Source of the DNA: CAIWHR01 sp963846855
GTDB lineage: Bacteria; Pseudomonadota; Gammaproteobacteria; Burkholderiales; Casimicrobiaceae
Assembly: GCA_963846855.1 (NCBI GenBank)
Contig: CAWJXK010000004.1
Coordinates: forward strand, 1 to 64,000
Direction of reading: 5' to 3'
Length of the DNA: 64,000 nt
The first letter of the stretch is position 1, and every line of letters starts with the position of its first letter. The notes under the pieces were generated by a model, which saw nothing but the letters and a program-made list of their open reading frames with translations, was not told the DNA's origin and made no database searches. The translations under genes and the position numbers were made by a program. Below are positions 27,323 through 37,367 of this stretch, piece by piece.

Positions 27323-28114
27323 TTACACGAGAAACGCGCGCAGCGCGTCGAGCACGGCGTCGGGCTCCTCGGCCATCAGCGCATGTCCTGCCTCCGGGAG
27401 CTCGACGCCCCGCACATCCGGCAGCGCCGCCTGCACGGCACGCGCATTCCGGGGGGGCGCCATGATGTCGCGCAAGCCGGTGATGACGAGTGCCGGGCAG
27501 CGCACCGCGGCAGCGGCGCGCGTCCCGTTCGCGTAGGCCCGGCACGCGTCGAGATCGCACGCGAGCGTTCCCGGCCGGCTGCGCTCGAGAAGTCGCATCG
27601 AATTGCCGGTCATCCAGAGCCCGGGCACCGCGTTGCCGCCGAGCGTCCTGCGAGCGCTGAACGACCAGCCGTTGATGAGCGCGTAGGCGGCGTGCTCGTC
27701 CCGTCGCACCGCATCGATCAGGTCGTCGCTCACCTCCATCGGCACCGCGACGCCGAGGAGCACGATCCGCTCGATCCGCGCCGGAATGCGCGCCGCGCAT
27801 TCGAGCGTGGCGAGCGCCCCCATCGAGTGGCCGACCAGCGAGGCGCGGCCGGGCGCCGCGGCGTCGAGAAGCGCCGCGAGCCAGTCGGCGATCGCCTCGA
27901 CCGAGGACAGCGGATCGCCGCCCGAGCGCCCGTGTCCCGGGAGGTCGACGGCGAGCGCATTGAACCCGTGATGCGCGAAATAGCGCGACTGCAGCGCCCA
28001 CACGCTGTGATCGCTCGCGGCGCCGTGCACGAACACGACGACCGGCTGCGCCGCGACCAGCGGGCGGGAGCCGGTGTACGCGTAGACCTCGCGGCCCTGC
28101 ACATCCAGCAGCAT
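27323..28114 (-). CDS. Alpha/beta-hydrolase
   Basis: 263 aa. The nucleophile elbow is GHSMG, the oxyanion-region motif is VHGAASDHSVW, the acid lies in VITGLRDIM and the histidine in AGHALM, so the triad is complete. Reading begins 4 nt after the PLP enzyme gene, suggesting a shared message. Candidate substrates include homoserine esters, given the neighbour, but this is a guess from context only. Confidence 0.85.
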   Translation of the reverse strand: MLLDVQGREVYAYTGSRPLVAAQPVVVFVHGAASDHSVWALQSRYFAHHGFNALAVDLPGHGRSGGDPLSSVEAIADWLAALLDAAAPGRASLVGHSMGALATLECAARIPARIERIVLLGVAVPMEVSDDLIDAVRRDEHAAYALINGWSFSARRTLGGNAVPGLWMTGNSMRLLERSRPGTLACDLDACRAYANGTRAAAAVRCPALVITGLRDIMAPPRNARAVQAALPDVRGVELPEAGHALMAEEPDAVLDALRAFLV

Positions 28115-28118
28115 TTTG

Positions 28119-29426
28119 CTAGGCCGCCTTGCCGGCCGCGTGAAGCGCGCGGCTCAGGTCCTCGATCAGGTCGTCGGTGTGCTCGAGCCCGATCGACAGC
28201 CGGATCGTGCCTTCCGTGATCCCCGCCTTCTCGAGCTCGGAGGCCGACATCCGGAAATGCGTCGTGCTCGCCGGATGGATGACGAGCGACTTGGCGTCGC
28301 CGACGTTCGCGAGATGCGAGAAGATCCTGAGGCTCTCGATGAATTTCCGGCCCTGCGCACGGTTGCCGGCGAGGTTGAAGCTGAACACGGCGCCGCAGCC
28401 GCGCGGCAGCAGGCGCTGCGCGAGCGCGTGATCGGGATGGTCCGGGAGCTCCGGATACGCGACCGACCGGACCAGCGGATGCGCAACCAGGAACGCGACG
28501 ACCTTGCGCGCGTTCTCGACGTGGCGCGCCATCCGCAGCGGCAAGGTCTCGATGCCCTGCAGGATCTGGAACGCGGTGAACGGCGCCATGCACGCGCCGA
28601 AGTCGCGCACGCCCTCGCGCCGCGCGCGCAGCAGGAAGGCGGCCGTCGTCGACTCCTCGCTGAACACCATGTCGTGAAAGCCGGCATAGGGCTCGTTCAG
28701 CGTCGGGAATTTCGCGCGCGACGCCGCGGCGTGCCAGGCGAACGCTCCGGAATCGACGAGCAGGCCGCCGATGACCACGCCGTGCCCGGAGAGGAACTTG
28801 GTCGCCGAATGGAACACGAGGTCGGCCCCGTGCGCGAACGGCTGCATGAGGTACGGCGTGGTGAACGTCGAATCGACGAGCAGCGGCAGGCCGTGGTCGT
28901 GCGCGAGCGCCGCCACGCGCGGGACGTCGAGCACGTCGAGCCCCGGGTTGCCCAGCGTCTCGCCGAAGAGAAGGCGCGTCTCCGGGCGGATCGCGGCCTT
29001 CCACGCGTCCTGGTCGCGCGGGTCGACGAACGTCGTCGCGATGCCGAAGCGCGGCAGCGTGTAGTCGAGCAGGTTGTGCGAGCCGCCGTAGAGCGCGCGC
29101 GACGCGACGATGTGCGACCCGGCGGACAGCAGCGTGACGATCGCGAGATGCAGCGCCGCCTGGCCCGACGCCGTCGCGATCGCGCCGACGCCTCCCTCCA
29201 GCGCGGCGATGCGCTCCTCCAGAACCGCGCACGTCGGATTGGAGATGCGCGAATAGACGTGCCCCGCACGCTCCATGTTGAACAGCGCGGCCGCATGGTC
29301 ACTGTCGGGGAAGACGAACGACGCCGACTGGTAGATCGGCGTCGCGCGGGCGCCGGTCGCGGGATCGGGCACGGCGCCGGCGTGCAGCGAAAGCGTGTCG
29401 AAATGCGTGGTCTTCGGCTTGGCCAT
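28119..29426 (-). CDS. O-acetyl- or O-succinylhomoserine sulfhydrylase (PLP enzyme)
   Basis: 435 aa from ATG 29426 (MAKPKTTHFDTLSLHAG). The Cys/Met-metabolism PLP fold is clear: YSRISNPTCAVLEERIAALE, ASGQAALHLAIVTLLS and the PLP lysine in FHSATKFLSGHG. Length and the LSLHAG start fit MetY/MetZ enzymes that make homocysteine directly from sulfide. MetY and MetZ cannot be separated with confidence by eye. No SAM-riboswitch-like structure was noticed upstream. Confidence 0.88.
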   Translation of the reverse strand: MAKPKTTHFDTLSLHAGAVPDPATGARATPIYQSASFVFPDSDHAAALFNMERAGHVYSRISNPTCAVLEERIAALEGGVGAIATASGQAALHLAIVTLLSAGSHIVASRALYGGSHNLLDYTLPRFGIATTFVDPRDQDAWKAAIRPETRLLFGETLGNPGLDVLDVPRVAALAHDHGLPLLVDSTFTTPYLMQPFAHGADLVFHSATKFLSGHGVVIGGLLVDSGAFAWHAAASRAKFPTLNEPYAGFHDMVFSEESTTAAFLLRARREGVRDFGACMAPFTAFQILQGIETLPLRMARHVENARKVVAFLVAHPLVRSVAYPELPDHPDHALAQRLLPRGCGAVFSFNLAGNRAQGRKFIESLRIFSHLANVGDAKSLVIHPASTTHFRMSASELEKAGITEGTIRLSIGLEHTDDLIEDLSRALHAAGKAA

Positions 29427-29592
29427 CGGGGGATCGCGAAGGAGGCGCGTTTGCGGATTCGGCGTATGGTAGCGCAACGCCAGAGGGCGCGATCCGGCCC
29501 TCGTAAGTGTTCGCCCTACATCGGCGAGCGCGCGATACACTAAACTGACCGTTTCGCCGCGGGCGTCACCGCGGCCTGTCCCGGAGGTCATC

Positions 29593-30024
29593 ATGCAACG
29601 CAAGGCATCCGCCCACTGGCAAGGCAGCACGAAGGAAGGCAGCGGCACGCTTTCGGCGCAGAGCGGCACGCTGCGCGACACGCCCTATTCGTTCAAGGCG
29701 CGCTTCGGCGACGGCAAGGGCACGAACCCGGAGGAGCTGATCGCGGCCGCGCACGCCGGCTGCTACACGATGGCGCTGTCGTTCACGCTCAACAACGCCG
29801 GCATCACCGCCGACACGATCGACACCGACGCCACGCTGACGATGGACGACGTCGACGGCAAGCCCACCATCACGGCGGTCCATCTCGTCACGCGCGGGAA
29901 GGTGCCCGGCATCGACGCTGCGAAATTCACCGAATTTGCCAACGGGGCGAAGGTCGGCTGCGTCGTCTCGCGCGCCCTCGCGCCGTCGATCAAGGTGACG
30001 CTCGACGCCGCGCTGGTGGCCTGA
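29593..30024 (+). CDS. OsmC-family peroxidase
   Basis: 143 aa. Both redox cysteines are present, in AHAGCYTMALS and AKVGCVVSRAL, as expected for OsmC/Ohr thiol peroxidases that reduce organic hydroperoxides. The start MQRKASAHWQGSTKEGSGT is OsmC-like. GGAGG is 7 nt upstream of ATG 29593. A TACACT hexamer at about 29534-29539 could be its -10. Confidence 0.92.
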   Translation: MQRKASAHWQGSTKEGSGTLSAQSGTLRDTPYSFKARFGDGKGTNPEELIAAAHAGCYTMALSFTLNNAGITADTIDTDATLTMDDVDGKPTITAVHLVTRGKVPGIDAAKFTEFANGAKVGCVVSRALAPSIKVTLDAALVA

Positions 30025-30036
30025 CGCAGCGCGATC

Positions 30037-31125
30037 GTGGCCGGCACCCAGGCGCCGCCGCCCAAGGGCCGCGGCGCGACGTTCAATCCGGAAAACCGGT
30101 TTCGCCGCGATTCGCGCGTGCCGGTCGACGACGGCTGGGCAGCGCCACCCGCGGAGGACGACGACGTGCTGCCGCCGACGAAGACCGTCGTGCGGATCAC
30201 GCAGGCGCGCACGATCATCGCGCGGAACGAGTCGCCCGACATCCCGTTCAACCAGTCGATCAATCCGTACCAGGGCTGCGAGCACGGCTGCATCTACTGC
30301 TACGCCCGGCCGACGCACGCCTACCTCGATCTGTCGCCGGGCATCGACTTCGAGACCAGGCTCTTCGCGAAGCCCGACGCGGCGGCGCTGCTCAGGAAGG
30401 AGCTTGCGAAACCGGGCTATGTCTGCGACCCGATCGCGCTCGGCAGCAACACCGACCCGTACCAGCCCGTCGAGCGCGAGTGGAAGATCACGCGCAGCAT
30501 CATCGAGGTGCTCTCGGCCTGCGACCATCCGCTGACGATCACGACCAAGGGCGCGCTCATCGAGCGCGACCTCGACCTGCTGGCGCCGATGGCGGCGAAG
30601 AATCTCGTCCGCGTCTTCGTCTCGATCGCGATGCTCGACCGGGAGCTTGCGCGAAAGCTCGATCCGCGCGCCGCGGCGCCGCACCGGCGGCTGCAGCTGG
30701 TCCGTGCGTTGAGCGAGGCAGGCATCCCGGTCGGCGTCAACGTCGCGCCGGTCATCCCGCAGCTCACCGACCACGAGCTCGAGGCAATCCTGGAAGCCGC
30801 CGCGCAAGCCGGCGCGCGCCACGCCGCCTATACGCTGCTCCGACTGCCGCTCGAGGTCGCGCCGCTCTTTCGCGAATGGCTGGACGCACACTATCCGCTG
30901 CGCGCCGCGCATGTGATGAGCATCGTCCGGCAGATCCGCGGCGGGCGCGACAACGATCCGCGCTTCGGCGCGCGAATGCACGGCCAGGGCGAGTTCGCGA
31001 CGCTCATCCGAAACCGGTTCCGGATCGCGTGCGCGAGGCAAGGGCTCAACATCGAGCGCGACCTGCCGCTCGACACGTCGCGCTTCCGTCCGCCGCGCGA
31101 TTCGGCGCAGCTCGAACTCCTCTAG
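30037..31125 (+). CDS. Radical SAM protein of the PA0069 family
   Basis: 362 aa from GTG 30037. The radical SAM cluster motif is CEHGCIYC (CxxxCxxC) within NPYQGCEHGCIYCYARPTH. Further family segments are IALGSNTDPYQPVEREW and SIVRQIRGGRDNDPRFGARM. It is 12 nt after OsmC. The reaction is unknown; relatives include spore photoproduct lyase-like proteins. Confidence 0.88.
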   Translation: MAGTQAPPPKGRGATFNPENRFRRDSRVPVDDGWAAPPAEDDDVLPPTKTVVRITQARTIIARNESPDIPFNQSINPYQGCEHGCIYCYARPTHAYLDLSPGIDFETRLFAKPDAAALLRKELAKPGYVCDPIALGSNTDPYQPVEREWKITRSIIEVLSACDHPLTITTKGALIERDLDLLAPMAAKNLVRVFVSIAMLDRELARKLDPRAAAPHRRLQLVRALSEAGIPVGVNVAPVIPQLTDHELEAILEAAAQAGARHAAYTLLRLPLEVAPLFREWLDAHYPLRAAHVMSIVRQIRGGRDNDPRFGARMHGQGEFATLIRNRFRIACARQGLNIERDLPLDTSRFRPPRDSAQLELL

Positions 31126-31181
31126 AGCCGTGTCTCCGTGAACGACGGCATCGTCACGCCCTGCCCCGACCGCGGTGACGA

Positions 31182-31829
31182 ATGCCGTCGCTGACCGAGC
31201 GCCTCGCGCACTGCTACACGGGCGCCGTCCACGACGTGCTGCGCTCGCTGGGGCATGATCGTTTCGTGCTGCCGCCGTCGATCAAGTCCATCGCGCCGGG
31301 GACGCGGCTCGCGGGCCCCGTGTGGACGGTTTCGGGGCGGATCGATCGCGCGCGCACCCGCGACGAGACGCTGCTCGGGTGGTGCACGCTGCTCGCGAAG
31401 GCGCCCTCCGGCCACGTCGTGGTGTGCCAGCCCGGCAACCACGAGATCGCGCTGATGGGCGAGCTCTCCGCCCAGACGCTGCAGGCGCGCGGCGTGCTGG
31501 GCTACGTCGTCGACGGCGGATCGCGCGACACCGAGCTCGTGCTCGCGCAGGGTTTCCCTGTGTTCTGCGCGTTTCTCACGCCCGCCGACATCGTCGAGCG
31601 CTGGATGCCGGAGCGCTACGGCGAGCCGGTGGTCATCGGCGAGGCGACCATCGCCACCGGCGACTGGCTGCTCGGCGATCGCGACGGCGTGGTCATCATC
31701 CCCGGCGCGCTGATCGAGGACGTCGTGACGCGCGCCGAGGCGGTCGTCGCGACCGAGAGCGAGATGCGGCGCGCGCTGATCGGCGGAATGGACCCGGTCG
31801 ACGCCTACAACAAGTTCGGAAAATTCTGA
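31182..31829 (+). CDS. RraA-family protein (demethylmenaquinone methyltransferase-like fold)
   Basis: 215 aa. The fold is shared by RraA RNase E inhibitors and HMG/CHA aldolases. The aldolase-type motif GYVVDGGSRDT and GDRDGVVIIP supply the Arg-Asp pair that binds metal and pyruvate, so an aldolase or decarboxylase activity is more likely than RNase inhibition. ATG 31182 is a natural start. Confidence 0.8.
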   Translation: MPSLTERLAHCYTGAVHDVLRSLGHDRFVLPPSIKSIAPGTRLAGPVWTVSGRIDRARTRDETLLGWCTLLAKAPSGHVVVCQPGNHEIALMGELSAQTLQARGVLGYVVDGGSRDTELVLAQGFPVFCAFLTPADIVERWMPERYGEPVVIGEATIATGDWLLGDRDGVVIIPGALIEDVVTRAEAVVATESEMRRALIGGMDPVDAYNKFGKF

Positions 31830-31860
31830 AGGCCGGTCGTTGCCGGCGTGGGGAGACACG

Positions 31861-32538
31861 TTGAAGGTCACCATCATCCCGGTCACCGCCTACCAGCAGA
31901 ACTGCTCGCTCGTCGTCTGCGAGGAGACGGGCAAGGCGGCGCTGGTCGACCCCGGCGGCGAGGTCGACCGGCTGCTCGACGCCGTCGCGGCCTGCGGCGC
32001 GACGCTGGAAAAGGTGCTGGTCACGCACGGTCACATCGACCACTGCGGCGGCGCCGCCGAGGTCGCGCAGCGCGCCGGCGTTCCGATCGAGGGCCCGCAC
32101 CGCGACGACGCGTTCTGGATCGACCAGCTCGCCCGGCAGGCGACATTGTTCGGTGTCGCCGGCGCACGCCCGTTCACGCCGGACCGCTGGCTCGCGGGCG
32201 GCGACCGCGTCAGCGTCGGCAATGCGGCATTCGACGTGCATCACTGTCCCGGCCACACGCCGGGCCACGTCGTCTTCGCGAACCGCGCGGCACGATTCGC
32301 TTTCGTCGGCGACGTCCTCTTCCACGGCTCGATCGGACGCACCGATTTTCCGCGCGGCGATTTCGACACGCTGATCCGCTCGATCACGCAGGAGCTTTGG
32401 CCGCTGGGCGACGACGTCGAGTTCGTTCCCGGGCACGGGCCGTCGTCGACGTTCGGCGAGGAGCGACGCAGCAATGCCTTCGTCGCCGACGCGGCATTGG
32501 CAGGACGGGAGATCCCTCGCTGGCGCGGCGGCGTCTGA
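31861..32538 (+). CDS. MBL-fold hydrolase (glyoxalase II-like)
   Basis: 225 aa. Zinc ligands: THGHIDHCGG (HxHxDH), HHCPGHTPGHVVF and FVGDVLF, then VPGHGP. This is the YcbL/GloB-like group. The TTG start at 31861 is preferred: GGGGAGA lies about 7 nt upstream and MKVTIIPVTAYQQNCSLV is the standard family beginning; an upstream TTG at 31840 adds non-homologous residues. It lies 32 nt after RraA. Confidence 0.88.
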   Translation: MKVTIIPVTAYQQNCSLVVCEETGKAALVDPGGEVDRLLDAVAACGATLEKVLVTHGHIDHCGGAAEVAQRAGVPIEGPHRDDAFWIDQLARQATLFGVAGARPFTPDRWLAGGDRVSVGNAAFDVHHCPGHTPGHVVFANRAARFAFVGDVLFHGSIGRTDFPRGDFDTLIRSITQELWPLGDDVEFVPGHGPSSTFGEERRSNAFVADAALAGREIPRWRGGV

Positions 32539-32550
32539 AAGCCGTCGCCA

Positions 32551-32846
32551 GACCTGTTGCGCCCCCCGACTGCTTTGTAGCTCCGGCCGCTTCGCTTAAC
32601 ATTCGCTACGCTCATGTTAGCCTTCACTGAAGCTTCCGCTTTCGTGTCCTCGCTCGCCCCTCGCCGAACGTCTGGGTACTGTGGCTTCGGCCGCTCGGCT
32701 TCGCCTCGCTTAACTTCTCGCGATGCTCGAAGTTAGCCTCCGCCGCAACAAGCCCCCAAGGGGGCGTGTTGTCTCGGGGCTCGCTGCGGGCCCTCATTGG
32801 CAACTAAGGCATTCGGGGCTGCTCGCGACGGTCTTGAGACGGTTTC
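32551..32846. mobile_element. Inverted-repeat element, copy 2 (inverted, with two hairpin inserts)
   Basis: Aligned in reverse to the 24607-24760 element, it shares the ends (GACCTGTT... and ...TTGAGACGGTTTC), GACTGCTTTGTAG, CGTGTCCTCGCTCGCCCCTC and CTCGGGGCTCGCTGCGGGCC. Two extra blocks, about 32580-32642 and 32682-32770, interrupt it. Each holds a TAAC...GTTA hairpin (32597-32619 and 32711-32735). This is the main content of the 443-bp gap between the MBL and VOC genes; no gene is seen in it. Confidence 0.7.
32746..32771. terminator. Strong hairpin, possible terminator of the 29.6-32.5 kb gene set
   Basis: CAACA-a-GCCCCC-aa-GGGGGC-g-TGTTG: 11 base pairs with a single internal mismatch. There is no T-run, so it may instead be a REP-type element. 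It lies inside the second insert of repeat copy 2. Confidence 0.4.
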
Positions 32847-32981
32847 CCACCCTGAGCCACCCAGACAACCTCTCGCCGAGTCGCAATCGGGAGTCCGCAT
32901 CACCCCACCCCGCAATGGCGAGATTTGGGTAGACTACCGCTGCCGAACGCGGCCCGTGCCGCCGATGACGAGGAGTTCCGC

Positions 32982-33368
32982 ATGAGCGACTACAACTCGC
33001 AGCACAACCGCGCGGTCTGGTTCGACATTCCGGCGACGGACCTCGACCGCGCCGCGGCGTTCTACGCCGCCGTTCTCGGCATCAAGGTGCAGAAGGAGCA
33101 GATGCCAGGCGGCGCGTTCTGCGTGCTCGAGCATCACGACGGCAACGGCGGCTGCCTCGTGTCCGGCGAGCCTGACGCGAGCCCGAGCCGCGGAATCCTG
33201 CTTTACCTCAATGTCAACGGACGCATCCGCGACGCCGTCGAGCTCGTCGAACGCAAGGGTGGACGCGTGCTGCAGCCGGTGCACGGAATCGGCCCGCACG
33301 GATTTCGCGCGATCGTCGTCGACAGCGAAGGCAATCGCGTCGCGCTGCACTCGACGACCGATGCCTGA
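32982..33368 (+). CDS. VOC-family (glyoxalase/dioxygenase fold) protein
   Basis: 128 aa, two beta-alpha-beta-beta-beta repeats. WFDIPATDLDRAAAFYAAVLG is the standard VOC opening and FRAIVVDSEGNRVALHS the standard ending. GAGGAG precedes ATG 32982. The substrate is unknown. Its stop overlaps the start of the next gene by 8 nt. Confidence 0.88.
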   Translation: MSDYNSQHNRAVWFDIPATDLDRAAAFYAAVLGIKVQKEQMPGGAFCVLEHHDGNGGCLVSGEPDASPSRGILLYLNVNGRIRDAVELVERKGGRVLQPVHGIGPHGFRAIVVDSEGNRVALHSTTDA

Positions 33369-33921
33369 CCGCGCGATGCGCACCTGCGCCGGGCGCATTG
33401 CGGCATTGCTGCTGCTCTGCATGACTGCGGGTGGCGCCGCGGCGCAGGCGTCCGCGCCGAAGTCGTCGTGCGGCGGGCCCGAATTTCATCAATTCGATTT
33501 CTGGATCGGCGACTGGGATGTCCACGACGCGAACGGCAAGCCGGTCGGTCGCAACCGCATTGCCGCCGTGCAGAAGGGCTGCGCGCTGACCGAGCAATGG
33601 GAAGGCAGGGGCGGGGTCACCGGCACGAGCCTCAACGCATGGGATGCGGAGCGCAAGCGCTGGCACCAGACCTGGATCGACAACAGCGGCGGCCTGCTGC
33701 TGCTCGACGGCGGGCTGGTCGATGGAAAGATGGTGCTGTCCGGCACCGCGAACGATTCGTCGGGCAAGCCGGCCCGGCAGCGGATCACGTGGCAAAAACT
33801 GTCCGACGGCCGCGTGCGCCAGACGTGGGAAAGCTCGGCGGACGGCGGCGCGACGTGGACGGTCGCGTTCGACGGCTACTACTCGACGCGCGGCTCGATC
33901 TTCCACGTCCCTCTGCTCTGA
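33361..33921 (+). CDS. Exported DUF1579-like protein
   Basis: 186 aa with a signal peptide (RIAALLLLCMTAGGAAAQA). The mature protein has FDFWIGDWDVHDANGKPVG and CALTEQWEGRGGVTGTSLNAWD, the beta-barrel pattern of DUF1579-type proteins of unknown function. ATG 33361 overlaps the VOC stop; ATG 33376 is an alternative. Confidence 0.75.
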   Translation: MPDRAMRTCAGRIAALLLLCMTAGGAAAQASAPKSSCGGPEFHQFDFWIGDWDVHDANGKPVGRNRIAAVQKGCALTEQWEGRGGVTGTSLNAWDAERKRWHQTWIDNSGGLLLLDGGLVDGKMVLSGTANDSSGKPARQRITWQKLSDGRVRQTWESSADGGATWTVAFDGYYSTRGSIFHVPLL

Positions 33922-33989
33922 CGCCGCGCTCGGCCCGCGCGGCCGCCCGGAGCGAAGGGCTCCGGAACGGCCGGCACCGCCGGGTTCAC

Positions 33990-34406
33990 CTATGCGGGCG
34001 CCGTGTCGGGCACGCGATTGAGCCAGGCGCAGACGACGCCCATCACCACCATCGCGATCGTGTCGAACACGATCTGCTTGACCACGAGCTCGCCGGGTAT
34101 CGGCTGCACGGCGAAGTAGATGAGGTACATCGGGATCGTGCACAGCACCGCGACGGCGAGGCCGAAGCGCACGCCCTGCGCGAGAAACGGCTTCGCCTCG
34201 CGGCCTTTGAGGTAGATCCAGGTGAATCCCACACCGATGAAGAGATGCGCGAGCAGCATGAAGGGCATGTGCGCGCCGCCGTCCGCCTCGGTGCGGAACA
34301 TGCCGCCGAGCGCGTGGTAATCCGCGGCGAGCAGCACGGCGTGCACGACGTACCCGAGCAGCAGCGACACGATGGCCAGGACGACGGCCGAGATGGCGAA
34401 CTTCAT
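33990..34406 (-). CDS. Four-helix membrane protein of unknown function
   Basis: 138 aa with four hydrophobic segments (MKFAISAVVLAIVSLLLGYV, HMPFMLLAHLFIGVGFTW, GVRFGLAVAVLCTIPMYLIY, IVFDTIAMVVMGVVCAW). GGAGGAG is 6 nt upstream of ATG 34406. Resembles the DUF1761-like or other small unnamed membrane families; not assigned. Confidence 0.75.
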   Translation of the reverse strand: MKFAISAVVLAIVSLLLGYVVHAVLLAADYHALGGMFRTEADGGAHMPFMLLAHLFIGVGFTWIYLKGREAKPFLAQGVRFGLAVAVLCTIPMYLIYFAVQPIPGELVVKQIVFDTIAMVVMGVVCAWLNRVPDTAPA

Positions 34407-34490
34407 GGTTGGCTCCTCCAGTGGACTGCGAGCGAATCTCCGTGCACCGCGCGGGTCACGCGGCGGTGCACGCTCCCCGGGGCGACGTAG

Positions 34491-36227
34491 CTAGTGGCTT
34501 TCGCGCCCGACCTTCGCCCCCGATTTCCCGACCAGGAAATCGAGGTCGACACCCTTGTCCGCCTGCTGCACGGTCTCGCAGTAGAGCTTGACCCAGCCGC
34601 GTGCCGCATGCGGCGGCGGCGGCGTCCACCGCGCGCGCCGGCGCGCGAGCTCCGCCGCGGAAACGTGCAGGTGGATCCGGCGCTTCGCGACGTCGAGCTC
34701 GATCAGGTCGCCGTTGCGCACCAGCGCCAGCGGGCCGCCGGCCGCAGCTTCGGGCGCCGTGTGCAGCACGACCGTGCCGTAGGCGGTGCCGGACATCCGC
34801 GCGTCCGAGATGCGCACCATGTCGGTCACGCCCTTCTTCAGGAGCTTCGCCGGCAGCGCGAAATTGCCGACTTCCGGGAAGCCCGGGTAGCCTTTCGGGC
34901 CGCAGTTCTTCAGCACGAGCACCGATGACGCGTCGACGGAAAGCTTCGGATCGTCGATGCGCGTGTGCAGATCCTCGATGTTCTCGAACACGACGGCGCG
35001 TCCCTTGTGCTTCAGCAGCCTCGGCGTCGCCGCCGAGGGCTTCAGCACGCAGCCGTCCGGGGCGAGGTTGCCGCGAAGCACCGCGATGCCGCCGTGCGAC
35101 TTGAACGGCTTCGCAAGCGGGGTGATGACGTCCGCGTTGTAATTGATCGCGTCCTTGCAGTTGCGCCAGAGCGTCTCGCCATTCACCGTCAGCGCCTTCT
35201 TGTGCAGGAATCGCCCGATCTCGCGGATGACGACGGGCAGCCCCCCCGCGTAATAGAAATCCTCCATCAGGTATTTGCCCGACGGCATCAGGTTGACGAG
35301 GCACGGCATGTCGCGGCCCAGGCGGTCCCAGTCGTCGAGCGAAAGCTTCACGCCCATCCGGCCGGCGATCGCGAGCAGGTGCACGACCGCGTTGGTCGAT
35401 CCGCCGATCGCCCCGTTGACCATGATCGCGTTCTCGAACGCGTCGCGCGTGAGGACTTTCGACATCCGGAGATCCTCGCGAACCATCTCGACGATCCGCC
35501 GCCCCGCCATCCGGGCGAGAAGGCGCCGGCGCGAGTCGACCGCGGGAATCGCCGCGTTGGTCGGCAGGCCCATGCCGAGCGCCTCGACCATCGACGCCAT
35601 CGTCGACGCCGTGCCCATCGTCATGCAGTGGCCCGCGGAGCGCGACATGCACGACTCGGCCTCGACGATGTCGTCGTACTTCATCGCGCCGGTCTTCAGC
35701 ATCTCGGTGAATTTCCAGACGTGCGTGCCGGAGCCGATGTCCTCGCCGCGGAACTTGCCATTCAGCATCGGGCCGCCGGAGACGCCGATCGTCGGCAGGT
35801 CGCACGACGCGGCGCCCATCAGCAGCGCCGGCGTGGTCTTGTCGCAGCCCATCAGCAGCACGACGCCGTCGAACGGATTGGCCCGGATCGACTCCTCGAC
35901 GTCCATCGCGACCTGATTGCGGAAGAGCATCGTGGTCGGGCGCATCACCGTCTCGCCGAGGCTCATCACCGGGAACTCGAGCGGGAATCCACCGGCGTCG
36001 AGCACGCCGTCGCGGACATGCTGCGCGAGCTCGCGGAAGTGCGCGTTGCATGGCGTGGCCTGCGACCACGTATTGCAGATGCCGATGACGGGGCGGCCGT
36101 CGAACTGGTCGTGCGGAATCCCCTGGTTCTTGAGCCACGAGCGATGCGTCAGCGCGTCGCGATCGCGCAGGCCGAACCAGGCGCGCGAGCGCAACGCGTG
36201 TTTCGCCTTGGAGGCTTTCTTCGTCAT
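34491..36227 (-). CDS. Sugar-acid dehydratase, IlvD/Edd family (arabonate/xylonate type)
   Basis: 578 aa. Cys60, Cys128 (GCDK) and Cys201 (SAGHCMTMGT) occupy the [2Fe-2S] ligand positions known from L-arabinonate/D-xylonate dehydratases; Lys130 is the lysine that is carboxylated to bind Mg. IlvD proper uses a similar cluster, but the start KHALRSRAWFGLRDRDALTH and the overall length are those of the sugar-acid subgroup. It would turn a pentonate or hexonate into its 2-keto-3-deoxy acid. It is the distal gene of the ABC-importer operon, and its likely partners (XylX-type FAH, KGSA dehydrogenase) are at 52.5-55.2 kb. Confidence 0.88.
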   Translation of the reverse strand: MTKKASKAKHALRSRAWFGLRDRDALTHRSWLKNQGIPHDQFDGRPVIGICNTWSQATPCNAHFRELAQHVRDGVLDAGGFPLEFPVMSLGETVMRPTTMLFRNQVAMDVEESIRANPFDGVVLLMGCDKTTPALLMGAASCDLPTIGVSGGPMLNGKFRGEDIGSGTHVWKFTEMLKTGAMKYDDIVEAESCMSRSAGHCMTMGTASTMASMVEALGMGLPTNAAIPAVDSRRRLLARMAGRRIVEMVREDLRMSKVLTRDAFENAIMVNGAIGGSTNAVVHLLAIAGRMGVKLSLDDWDRLGRDMPCLVNLMPSGKYLMEDFYYAGGLPVVIREIGRFLHKKALTVNGETLWRNCKDAINYNADVITPLAKPFKSHGGIAVLRGNLAPDGCVLKPSAATPRLLKHKGRAVVFENIEDLHTRIDDPKLSVDASSVLVLKNCGPKGYPGFPEVGNFALPAKLLKKGVTDMVRISDARMSGTAYGTVVLHTAPEAAAGGPLALVRNGDLIELDVAKRRIHLHVSAAELARRRARWTPPPPHAARGWVKLYCETVQQADKGVDLDFLVGKSGAKVGRESH

Positions 36228-36251
36228 TGGCGTGCCTCACCCGGGGCGCGG

Positions 36252-37341
<1,090 letters not shown>

Positions 37342-37367
37342 GCTTCAACCCCGCACAGAATGACCGC

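Noticed and set aside
32591..32738. GCTTAAC...GTTAGCC pairs look like integron attC core sites (RYYYAAC / GTTRRRY).
   Set aside because: The two cores are only about 15 nt apart, far shorter than an attC site, the second core does not fit GTTRRRY, and there is no integrase or cassette array. REP-like hairpins fit better.
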